Source: CAAGNP01 sp045644725
Lineage (GTDB): Bacteria; Bacteroidota; Bacteroidia; Bacteroidales; UBA932
Assembly: GCA_045644725.1 (NCBI GenBank)
Contig: JAZRHK010000149.1
Span: 1-27,723, forward strand
DNA length: 27,723 nucleotides
Reading direction: 5' to 3'
Made by a program: the position numbers and the translations under genes. Every line of letters begins with the position of its first letter. The first letter of the stretch is position 1. The notes below the pieces were generated by a model. That model saw only the letters and a program-made list of their open reading frames with translations. It searched no databases and was not told where the DNA came from. This document shows, piece after piece, positions 16,749 to 24,182 of this stretch.

Positions 16749-18998
16749 CTATCTTTTCTTCATTGACCCTGTCTGTAAATTCAAAACCATATCTTTCCCC
16801 TCAACAGTAGTCACTACCACATCTTTTCCAGTAAGCCTTTCTATCTTTGTATCAGCTGACAACTTTCTCTTTTTAGTAAAATCTGCAACAGGTGTACCAT
16901 TTTCATTACAAATCAAAGTCTGGTATCCCGATCTTATCACCCAACATCTCACCCCTTCAACCTCCAGCAACTCAGGAAGCCCCTTTATCTTCTCTCCCAT
17001 CAGTACAGGAGCCCAGGAATCGACCACCTTGCCGGAGATATCATACATCCCGATGGTATTGTCAGTATTGAGTACTACCACTGTATACTCCTTGTCCTTG
17101 TTCAAATCATAGACAGCAGGCCCAAGAAGTACACTTTTAGGGAGGGTCACCGGAAATGGCTTTACCCACCTGCCCAGCCTGTCCAGCATATACAACTTGT
17201 CCCCCGAGCAGAATACCATCTGCAACTTGTTATTTTTAAAATGGTCTACCTGCGCTACATTACCGCACACTTTGCCATCAAATGGGATAGTCCACACACC
17301 TTTGCGGTTCTCATCCAGAAGCCTCAACTTATTGTCCAACTGCTGAAGATAATTCTTCTTCCCGTTAACAAAATTCTTCACCTCAAACGGACCATTCGGC
17401 ACCTCCACAACAGTCTCGTCATACACAGCCTCATTTCCGGCTGTTTCAACCTTGGCCACAGGTGGCTGGGGCTGCACCAATAGATTGTCCGCATACCATC
17501 TGAACTCAGGGACAATATCTTCACCCTTTCCTGAAACTGTAAATGTAAAGTAGTTGAAGTTATAATTGCCCATACCCTTCACTATTGGGGCACTATACTC
17601 CTCCTTGAATGCCCTGGCAATAGTATCTGCACTCTTGGACATATTTATGACACCTGATATGACACCACTCCCCTTGCATATTGGTGCTGCGGGGGTCTGT
17701 TCCAGATACATTTTAAGAGAAAAATACAACTCATTCTGATACTGCTCACTGAGCTGCTCCACAAAATCATGCTCACCTATAACTGCCCAATCGTCTATAA
17801 CGGAGAGTCCCTCCTCATTTGGAACACTGAAAAATTTGCCCAAAAGCGTTGTAACATATCCGTTCATCAATTTTATATCATTGGGCTCCTTGAGTCTTAG
17901 CATCAAAATCTTTTTTGACACCTTGCCATCAGGAACCGAAGCTACGGCCATCTCCTGGACACCCAAAGATTTGAACCATGCCTCTGGGGTTGTGGTCTGA
18001 CCTATCTTTTTACCCGCTATGGCATTAAGGTACATATAGTCATTTATCTTCTTCACCGCCTCCAGATATCCTTTGTATGAAGATATATATGCATCAAGAT
18101 TTGATACAGGGATGGTGATCACATACTCAGTATTATGTGGCAAAATTGAAAATATTTTTGAGACACCACCTTTTTGGGACAAGAAGATATTGGAGAAATT
18201 TGCCTCATCCTTCACATTGTAATGGATACCCGAACCATCAACAGACACATCTGCAAAGTCAAGTGCGAAAGTACTCCATGATGCGAAAGAGGAGAAGAAT
18301 GGTGCCAACCGCAAATACTCATAATTCACAGCACCCGAGAAAAACTTACCGATATTCTGATGGTTCACATGTAGAACAGCTTTCCCGTGGACACGATTTG
18401 ATCCTTTCTGGTACAAAGGGTTGTCATTAATGGAGACCCCACTGTCCAGGTGCCTGATAGCAGACTCTACCAGAACATGGGAAGGGCTGACAATAAGAAA
18501 ATTGCCATATATTGTATAACTTATGGCCGGTATTACAGATTTACTTATAGTGACACCACTATACTTCTTGTTTATTACACCCGATGTATAGTTTGAGAGC
18601 AACTTTCTCAATGCTTCCCGCTCCTCCTGATCCTCTACAGAGACCACCAGCAGCGGAGCTATCGTATTTTTGGCAGGATAATGGACAGAGATTATTGCAC
18701 CCTGATTCTTGAAATCGTCTGAACAGATTCCTATGAACTCTTTCAATTGACTCTTTGGTCCAATGAAAGAGGACAACTGCGAATCTTCTGCCAAATACAA
18801 ATCCCTTATCTGGCCAAAAGATGAAAAATCGTATATCAGTATGGCATCCGCCGGAACAGCTGCTATTGCGCCTCCCCTTACCGGCATTTCACTCTCCTGT
18901 CTCTCTCCAGATGAAAAGAGCTTGTAAAAGCCAAGGCCTATCCCCCCTAAAAGAATGAGAGCCAGCACTGTGCAAGTTATCACGATTTTTCTGTTCAT
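16749..18998 (-). CDS. Large N-terminally anchored envelope protein of unknown function
   Basis: I do not recognise a characterised family; a DUF3352-like relation is possible. The 749-residue protein has one N-terminal membrane segment (about residues 5-27, IVITCTVLALILLGGIGLGFYKLF), so the rest is probably periplasmic. Residues about 45-530 form a large domain beginning AIAAVPADAILIYDFSSF, a pattern seen in lipoprotein-like DUF3352 relatives. Residues about 537-749 look like a degenerate beta-propeller, with repeating strands such as KLYMLDRLGRWVKPFPV, NTIGMYDISGKVVDSW and TLICNENGTPVADF. It is first in the run leading to DUF4834, MsbA-like and acyl-CoA synthetase-like genes, and has a well-spaced candidate promoter 21 bases upstream. 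An envelope assembly or scaffold role is inference only. Confidence 0.85.
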   Translation of the reverse strand: MNRKIVITCTVLALILLGGIGLGFYKLFSSGERQESEMPVRGGAIAAVPADAILIYDFSSFGQIRDLYLAEDSQLSSFIGPKSQLKEFIGICSDDFKNQGAIISVHYPAKNTIAPLLVVSVEDQEEREALRKLLSNYTSGVINKKYSGVTISKSVIPAISYTIYGNFLIVSPSHVLVESAIRHLDSGVSINDNPLYQKGSNRVHGKAVLHVNHQNIGKFFSGAVNYEYLRLAPFFSSFASWSTFALDFADVSVDGSGIHYNVKDEANFSNIFLSQKGGVSKIFSILPHNTEYVITIPVSNLDAYISSYKGYLEAVKKINDYMYLNAIAGKKIGQTTTPEAWFKSLGVQEMAVASVPDGKVSKKILMLRLKEPNDIKLMNGYVTTLLGKFFSVPNEEGLSVIDDWAVIGEHDFVEQLSEQYQNELYFSLKMYLEQTPAAPICKGSGVISGVINMSKSADTIARAFKEEYSAPIVKGMGNYNFNYFTFTVSGKGEDIVPEFRWYADNLLVQPQPPVAKVETAGNEAVYDETVVEVPNGPFEVKNFVNGKKNYLQQLDNKLRLLDENRKGVWTIPFDGKVCGNVAQVDHFKNNKLQMVFCSGDKLYMLDRLGRWVKPFPVTLPKSVLLGPAVYDLNKDKEYTVVVLNTDNTIGMYDISGKVVDSWAPVLMGEKIKGLPELLEVEGVRCWVIRSGYQTLICNENGTPVADFTKKRKLSADTKIERLTGKDVVVTTVEGKDMVLNLQTGSMKKR

Positions 18999-19018
18999 AC
19001 TACACGCAGTTTAACTCG

Positions 19019-19051
19019 CAAAGTTAAAAATTTTTATCATCTACGTACAAA
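19019..19051 (-). promoter_or_regulatory. Promoter for the 749-residue envelope protein gene
   Basis: The minus strand carries TTTG (19048-19051), a 21-base spacer and TAACTTTG (19019-19026), a full match to the Bacteroidota -33/-7 pattern. The predicted start gives a leader of about 14 bases. The -33 TTTG lies inside the T-tract of the preceding terminator. Confidence 0.72.
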
Positions 19052-19082
19052 AAAATAGAGGTGACCAAAAATTGATCACCTC
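19049..19082 (-). terminator. Rho-independent terminator after the FKBP gene
   Basis: On the minus strand, arms GAGGTGA and TCACCTC enclose an 11-base spacer that may pair further, followed by TATTTTTTTG. It lies 56 bases beyond the FKBP stop and ends the kdsD-nhaA-FKBP unit. Confidence 0.85.
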
Positions 19083-19120
19083 TTGTGAGTCATCAGCTCC
19101 TAAACAAGGTCACACCTGAC

Positions 19121-19134
19121 CAGTTCGGGCATCT
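19121..19134 (-). repeat. 14-base shared 3' sequence, copy after the FKBP gene
   Basis: The minus strand reads AGATGCCCGAACTG three bases after the FKBP stop. The same 14 bases occur at the miaA stop (24162-24175). Here the pairing arm seen at the miaA copy is absent. Confidence 0.6.
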
Positions 19135-19137
19135 GTA

Positions 19138-19842
19138 CTATTTCTCCTCTGCAGGGAACACTTTAAGCAACTCAACCTCAAAAATCAAAGTTGAATTTGC
19201 AGGGATATTGCCATAACCACGTGAACCATAACCAAGTTCAGATGGGATGAAAAGCTCAATCTTACCACCCTCCTGTACATATGTCAGACCCTCTGACCAA
19301 CCTTTGATAACAGCATTCAAAGGGAATTTTGCAGTTTCGCCTCTATCATAAGAAGAGTCAAATACTGTACCGTCAAGAAGAGTACCTTTATAGTGAACCT
19401 CCACTGTATCCTGAGGTTGAGGAACTACGCCGGCACCCTGCTCAATAATTTTATACTGAAGTCCAGACTCTACTGCTACAACACCATTTTTCTCTTTATT
19501 TTTAGCCAGGAACTCTGCACCCTCCTGCTGATTCAATTCTGATACAGCATTCATTCTTTGCATAAGATGGTTCTGGATCACCTGCATGATTTCATTTTCA
19601 GGAATCTCAAGTTCCTCACCTTTCATCATATCATTAAGACCCTTCTTCATTTCGCATTTATTGAGTTCACCGAAATCAGAGCTTTTGATCATACCGCCAA
19701 AGTAAGCGCCCAAAGCATAGCTTACAGAGTCAACCTTTGCAGATGTGGTACCAGGCACACGCTCTCCGGCATTGAATTTACAAGAAGAGAACATTAATGT
19801 TCCCAAAAGGCACAAAGCCACGAACAATTTTACAGTTTTCAT
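19138..19842 (-). CDS. FKBP-type peptidyl-prolyl cis-trans isomerase lipoprotein
   Basis: A 234-residue FkpA/Mip-like isomerase that catalyses proline isomerisation during folding of exported proteins. A signal peptide ends in LMFSSC, making Cys21 the likely lipidation site. Residues about 35-115 form the helical dimerisation domain (SVSYALGAYFGGMIK, MQVIQNHLMQRMN). The FKBP domain (about 125-230) contains VEVHYKGTLLDGTVFDSSYDRG, VIKGWSEGLTYVQEGG, IPSELGYGSRG and NSTLIFEVELL, with the active-site residues typical of active enzymes. It is probably anchored in the periplasm or outer membrane. It lies 17 bases after nhaA and is followed by a clear terminator. Confidence 0.95.
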   Translation of the reverse strand: MKTVKLFVALCLLGTLMFSSCKFNAGERVPGTTSAKVDSVSYALGAYFGGMIKSSDFGELNKCEMKKGLNDMMKGEELEIPENEIMQVIQNHLMQRMNAVSELNQQEGAEFLAKNKEKNGVVAVESGLQYKIIEQGAGVVPQPQDTVEVHYKGTLLDGTVFDSSYDRGETAKFPLNAVIKGWSEGLTYVQEGGKIELFIPSELGYGSRGYGNIPANSTLIFEVELLKVFPAEEK

Positions 19843-19859
19843 TTTTATATCTATTAACG

Positions 19860-21227
19860 TTATTTTTTCTTTTTCTGTTTAGTACTGATCACCTTTGGAG
19901 TAGTCAACATAATGGCAAGCACACCACAAATTGCCGATGCAAAAGAGGTGACCAAAATAGCGGCCTTGCCTATATTGATGTGCACAGGATCTGTAAATGC
20001 CAGGTTATCGACGAAAATTGACATTGTAAATCCTATTCCGGCCACCATACCCATTGCAAAAACCTGCTTCCATGGGATGCCTGCAGGCAATTCGGCCAGA
20101 CGTGTCTTAACTGCCAGAAAGCTGAAAAGTGTGATACCGACAGGTTTTCCCAGAAGCAGTCCAAAAAACACACCTGGAACTATTGCCGGCATCGGAGACA
20201 TCGCAAGAACGCTACCATCCAGAGCCACACCTGCATTGGCAAGTGCAAAAAGGGGAATGATCAAAAAGTGAGAAATGGGATGGAGTGCAGACTCAAACCT
20301 GTGCATTAGGGGATTGATTGAATCCACCTCTTCATTTATATCGTGAATCACCTCCATTTGCTTGGGGTTTGCAAGCACCTCTATCTCACTGTTTCCATTT
20401 TCCTTGAATTTTTCCAGAAGATGTTTGACCTTAACGAAAAATCTCACCTCATTGATAGTGGTCTTGGATGGAATGGTAATGGCCAGAAGGACACCTGCGA
20501 TAGTGGCATGGATACCCGAGCGGAAAACAAAATACCAAAGCAAAAGACCAAAGATCATGTATACATAAGGGGAATTCACCTTCATCTTATTGAATAGCAG
20601 AAGAATGATGAACACTACCAGAGCCAGCCCCATATATACGAAACTCAACTCATGGCTCGGATAGAAAAGGGCAAGAACAATAATTGCGCCCAAGTCATCT
20701 ACGATTGCCAAAGCCAAAAGGAAGATCTTAAGTGCAGATGGGCACCTTTTGCCAAGGATAGATATAACACCTACTGCAAACGCTATATCTGTTGCCATTG
20801 GAATACCCCATCCGTTTGATGTAGGGGTACCATAGTTGAAGAGGGCATATAGTGCAGCAGGGACAACCATTCCTCCCAATGCTGCAAATATTGGTAATGT
20901 CGCCTTCTTTACCGAAGACAGCTCACCCACCAACATTTCACGTTTGATTTCCAATCCCACCACAAAGAAGAAAATGGCCATAAGAGCATCATTGATCCAA
21001 TGCATTATTGACATCTCTATCTTGAAATTTCCTATAGAGATACCGGCTTCCACATGCCATAATTCCTGAATGTGCTGAAGAGCGGGGATATTCGCCACTA
21101 AGAGTGCAATTATCGTACAAATCAAAAGAACCAGGCCACCTGATGTCTGGCTCTCCAGGAACGAATGAAGCATACCTCTCGCCTTAGAGTGCTTTTGGGG
21201 GGTCAACAAATCTGTATTTTCTGCCAT
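19860..21227 (-). CDS. nhaA: Na+/H+ antiporter NhaA
   Basis: A 455-residue inner-membrane antiporter that exports Na+ in exchange for H+. Family features are WINDALMAIFFFVVGLEIKRE near residue 75, MATDIAFAVGVISILGKRCP, and the ion-binding Asp pair in LALAIVDDLGAIIVLA. The extra C-terminal length compared with E. coli NhaA (388 residues) comes mainly from a hydrophilic insertion near residues 245-300 (VRFFVKVKHLLEKFKENG to NEEVDSINPLMHRFE). The family shows such insertions in Bacteroidota as far as I recall. The gene lies 15 bases after kdsD and 17 bases before the FKBP gene. A candidate -7 element in the end of kdsD may give it separate transcription. Confidence 0.95.
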   Translation of the reverse strand: MAENTDLLTPQKHSKARGMLHSFLESQTSGGLVLLICTIIALLVANIPALQHIQELWHVEAGISIGNFKIEMSIMHWINDALMAIFFFVVGLEIKREMLVGELSSVKKATLPIFAALGGMVVPAALYALFNYGTPTSNGWGIPMATDIAFAVGVISILGKRCPSALKIFLLALAIVDDLGAIIVLALFYPSHELSFVYMGLALVVFIILLLFNKMKVNSPYVYMIFGLLLWYFVFRSGIHATIAGVLLAITIPSKTTINEVRFFVKVKHLLEKFKENGNSEIEVLANPKQMEVIHDINEEVDSINPLMHRFESALHPISHFLIIPLFALANAGVALDGSVLAMSPMPAIVPGVFFGLLLGKPVGITLFSFLAVKTRLAELPAGIPWKQVFAMGMVAGIGFTMSIFVDNLAFTDPVHINIGKAAILVTSFASAICGVLAIMLTTPKVISTKQKKKK

Positions 21228-21242
21228 ATGTCAATTAAATTT

Positions 21243-21857
21243 TTACAAAGATATCATTTTTCTTGATTCTTCACCCACCTTGCCACCTGGATGGACCCTG
21301 GCAAAATCCTCAGCACCGAAACCGCTCATCTTCTCCAAAGCGATAGCGAGCGCATCGCCCATCACCAAGTGGACAGTAGTACTCACAGTAGGGGCCAAAT
21401 TGCAGCAACATGCCTCTTCTGAAACAGGAGCGTACAATGTATAATCGGCATGTCTCGCAAGGAAGGACTCCTTATTGGACAGTATGGCTACCACAGGAAC
21501 TCCTATCTTTTTTATGCTAAGTAACAGATTCTGCACCTCGACTGTATCACCGCTTTTTGACAAAATGATCACCACATCATCTTCTGAGACCATACCCAGA
21601 TCACCATGCAATGCATCAGCTGCATGAAGATACTGTGCCCTGGTCCCTGTAGAGTTCATTGTAGCAACTATTTTATTGGCAATGATCCCACTTTTTCCCA
21701 TACCTGCTACGATCACTCTACCCTTTATACCATGTATCAACTCTACAACCTGAGAAAAATTCTCATCAATTGCTTCAGAAAGTTTTCTCACCGCTTCTGC
21801 TTCTTTTGCAACCACTTCCAAGGCTATCTCTCTCAGATTTTCTATATTTTTCGCCAT
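21243..21857 (-). CDS. kdsD: Single-domain arabinose-5-phosphate isomerase (SIS domain)
   Basis: A 204-residue KdsD/GutQ-type isomerase, converting ribulose 5-phosphate to arabinose 5-phosphate, the first step toward Kdo for lipopolysaccharide. The SIS domain shows VIVAGMGKSGIIANKIVATM, LHAADALHGDLGMV, VIILSKSGDTVEVQNLL and the late FARVHPGGKVGE. The protein ends just after this motif, so the two CBS domains found in the roughly 325-residue E. coli enzymes are absent. The stop is clean and nhaA starts 15 bases later, leaving no room for a frameshifted CBS segment. Single-SIS-domain forms are known from Bacteroides, so this is probably a normal variant. It is divergent from recQ. Confidence 0.87.
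   Translation of the reverse strand: MAKNIENLREIALEVVAKEAEAVRKLSEAIDENFSQVVELIHGIKGRVIVAGMGKSGIIANKIVATMNSTGTRAQYLHAADALHGDLGMVSEDDVVIILSKSGDTVEVQNLLLSIKKIGVPVVAILSNKESFLARHADYTLYAPVSEEACCCNLAPTVSTTVHLVMGDALAIALEKMSGFGAEDFARVHPGGKVGEESRKMISL
21246..21253 (-). promoter_or_regulatory. Candidate -7 element in the last codons of kdsD, for nhaA
   Basis: The minus strand reads TATCTTTG (TAnnTTTG) within the final Ile-Ser-Leu codons of kdsD. It would start transcription about 12 bases before the nhaA ATG. No good -33 element is visible. Confidence 0.35.
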
Positions 21858-21911
21858 ACAAGTAAAATAATTTTACCGTTTATTAATTTTTTTTGGTTAA
21901 TTTAGAGGGCA

Positions 21912-21919
21912 CAAAGGTA
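21912..21919 (-). promoter_or_regulatory. Candidate -7 element for kdsD
   Basis: The minus strand reads TACCTTTG, an exact TAnnTTTG match in the 70-base gap between kdsD and recQ. The predicted kdsD leader is about 50 bases. No -33 element at standard spacing is visible. No plus-strand match for recQ is present. Confidence 0.5.
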
Positions 21920-21927
21920 ATAAATAT

Positions 21928-24144
21928 ATGGAGATAACTTCTGCTGAATTGCAAATTAAGTTAAAAGAGTTTTTTGGTTTTGACTCTTTTAAAAGGGAAC
22001 AAGAAGAAATTATAAAACACCTCATTGGAGGCAACGACACATTTGTGCTCATGCCTACGGGAGGAGGCAAATCGCTTTGCTACCAACTCCCTGCCCTGGT
22101 AATGGAGGGGACTGCCATTGTCATATCACCTTTGATTGCCCTGATGAAAAACCAGGTAGATGCCATCAGGGGCTTTGTTGCGAACAAAAACAAGGAGGGA
22201 ATAGCACATTTCCTGAACTCTTCCCTCAATAAGACCCAAATCCAGGAAGTCAAAGAGGATCTTCTGTCAGGAGCCACCAAACTTCTTTACGTGGCGCCTG
22301 AATCCCTTACCAAAGAGGAAAATATCCAGCTGCTCAAGCAGATCAAAATATCTTTCTATGCCATAGACGAGGCTCACTGTATCTCAGAATGGGGACACGA
22401 CTTCCGTCCTGAATACAGAAAAATAAGGAGCATTGTGGAGGACATCGGGGTAGCTCCCATCATCGCATTGACAGCTACCGCTACACCTAAAGTCCAGGCT
22501 GATATCCAGAAGAACCTCTCCATGTCCCATGCAAAAGTCTTCAAAGACTCCTTCAACAGAAAGAACCTTTACTACGAAGTCAGGGACAAGACCAATGTCA
22601 AGAAAGAGATCATCAAATTCATAAGGGACAACAGAGGCAAATCGGGTATCATCTACTGCCTTAGCAGAAAGAAGGTGGAGGATATAGCCGAATTCCTCAA
22701 TGTCAACGGCATCAAGGCAAGACCTTATCACGCCGGCATGGATGCAGCCACCAGAGCCAAGAACCAGGATGCATTCCTTATGGAAGAGGTGGACGTTATA
22801 GTGGCCACCATCGCCTTCGGTATGGGTATCGACAAACCCGATGTAAGATTTGTTATACACTACGACATTCCCAAATCGCTGGAGGGTTACTACCAGGAGA
22901 CAGGCAGGGCCGGCAGGGACGGAAAAGAGGGACAATGTATCTCCTTCTACAGCTACAAGGACATACAGAAGCTTGAAAAATTCATGCAAGGAAAACCGCT
23001 CGCCGAACAGGAGATAGGCAAACAGCTCCTCCTCGAAACAGTATCCTATGCAGAATCCAACAGGTGCCGGCGCAAGATAATCCTCAACTATTTCGGGGAA
23101 GAGTTCCAGGAGGAGAACTGCGGATGCTGCGACAACTGTCTGCATCCTAAAAAGCTGTTTGATGGACAGGAAGAGCTCCTTACTGTGATTGAGCTGATCA
23201 ACTCCATGAAAGAGCGCTTCAAAGCGGAACACCTGGCCAATATTCTGGGAGGAGTAACCAATTCCATCATCAAATCCTATGAGCACCACAAACATGAACT
23301 GTTCGGATTCGGCAAGGACAAAGGTGCCCGTTTCTGGCTTGCAGTCATTCGCCAGGGCCTCGTCATGCACCTGCTGGACAAGGACATAGAACAATACGGC
23401 CTTATATTTGTCACAAAACAGGGAGAGGAGTTCTTCAACAACCCTTATACCATAATGTTGGCAGAAGACAGGGAGTTCACAGATGGAGACGACGACGATG
23501 AGGATGATGATATTGTAATCGGGAACAACAAAAACGCCCAGGGTGGCGGTGCTGACCCAGTCCTTTTCGCCATGCTGAAAGATGTAAGGCACTCTCTATC
23601 CAAGAGACTGAACCTTCCCCCTTTCGTAATATTTACAGACCCCTCACTTGAAGACATGTCACTCAACTACCCTATCACAGTTGAAGAATTAAAAAATTGT
23701 CAAGGTGTCGGTGAAGGCAAGGCCAAAAAATATGGAAAGGAATTTCTGGCACTTATTGCCAAATATGTAGAGGAAAACGATATTGACAGACCTACCGACT
23801 TCGTCATCAAATCTGTAGTCAACAAGTCTGCAAACAAAGTATACATAATTCAGAATATCGACAGGAAAATACCATTGGAAGACATCGCTGATGCCAAGAA
23901 TATGGATTTGATGGACCTTATAGCCGAGATAGAGGCCATTGTACACTCTGGAACCAAGATTAACATCGACTATTATCTCCGCCAAACTATAGATGATGAC
24001 AAGATTGATGACATCTACGAATACTTCCGCTACGACGCCTCATCAGACTCGGTAATAGAGGCGATGAAGGAGCTTGGACGTGACTATTCTGAGGAGGAGG
24101 TGCGCCTTGTCCGCATCAAATTCATGTCCGAACTGGCTAACTGA
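21928..24144 (+). CDS. recQ: ATP-dependent DNA helicase RecQ
   Basis: A 738-residue RecQ helicase, unwinding DNA 3'-5' in recombination and repair. Walker A is MPTGGGKS (42-49) and the DEAH box is Asp147-His150 in IDEAHCISEWGHDFRPEY. The helicase C-terminal motifs include FGMGIDKPDVRFVIH and YYQETGRAGRDG. The RQC zinc site has Cys380, Cys398, Cys401 and Cys404, nearly the E. coli positions. An acidic run (GDDDDEDDD) near residue 520 links RQC to an HRDC domain (about 548-620). An extra helical, HTH-like tail of roughly 100 residues follows, making it about 130 longer than E. coli RecQ. The ATG at 21928 is the first plausible start. It is transcribed alone, divergent from kdsD and convergent with miaA. 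Confidence 0.96.
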   Translation: MEITSAELQIKLKEFFGFDSFKREQEEIIKHLIGGNDTFVLMPTGGGKSLCYQLPALVMEGTAIVISPLIALMKNQVDAIRGFVANKNKEGIAHFLNSSLNKTQIQEVKEDLLSGATKLLYVAPESLTKEENIQLLKQIKISFYAIDEAHCISEWGHDFRPEYRKIRSIVEDIGVAPIIALTATATPKVQADIQKNLSMSHAKVFKDSFNRKNLYYEVRDKTNVKKEIIKFIRDNRGKSGIIYCLSRKKVEDIAEFLNVNGIKARPYHAGMDAATRAKNQDAFLMEEVDVIVATIAFGMGIDKPDVRFVIHYDIPKSLEGYYQETGRAGRDGKEGQCISFYSYKDIQKLEKFMQGKPLAEQEIGKQLLLETVSYAESNRCRRKIILNYFGEEFQEENCGCCDNCLHPKKLFDGQEELLTVIELINSMKERFKAEHLANILGGVTNSIIKSYEHHKHELFGFGKDKGARFWLAVIRQGLVMHLLDKDIEQYGLIFVTKQGEEFFNNPYTIMLAEDREFTDGDDDDEDDDIVIGNNKNAQGGGADPVLFAMLKDVRHSLSKRLNLPPFVIFTDPSLEDMSLNYPITVEELKNCQGVGEGKAKKYGKEFLALIAKYVEENDIDRPTDFVIKSVVNKSANKVYIIQNIDRKIPLEDIADAKNMDLMDLIAEIEAIVHSGTKINIDYYLRQTIDDDKIDDIYEYFRYDASSDSVIEAMKELGRDYSEEEVRLVRIKFMSELAN

Positions 24145-24151
24145 TACAGTC

Positions 24152-24182
24152 ATGCCCGACTCAGTTCGGGCATCTATCTTTT
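24152..24182 (+). terminator. Rho-independent terminator of recQ
   Basis: A perfect 8-base stem, ATGCCCGA and TCGGGCAT, with the six-base loop CTCAGT, is followed by CTATCTTTT. It starts seven bases past the recQ stop. The T-rich end overlaps the miaA stop and last two codons. On the minus strand no T-tract follows, so it is probably directional. Confidence 0.75.
24162..24175 (-). repeat. 14-base shared 3' sequence, copy at the miaA stop
   Basis: The minus strand reads AGATGCCCGAACTG, beginning in the last two bases of the miaA stop codon and forming half of the recQ terminator hairpin. It is identical to 19121-19134 after the FKBP gene. Confidence 0.6.

Noticed and set aside
21243..21857. 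Frameshift truncation of kdsD
   Set aside because: The stop is followed within 15 bases by nhaA, so no remnant of CBS domains is present, and single-domain forms occur in related bacteria.
22384..23592. A 402-codon open frame on the minus strand within recQ
   Set aside because: It is a shadow of recQ, which shows clear family motifs throughout. The antisense product resembles no known protein and its composition is typical of reverse-frame translation.
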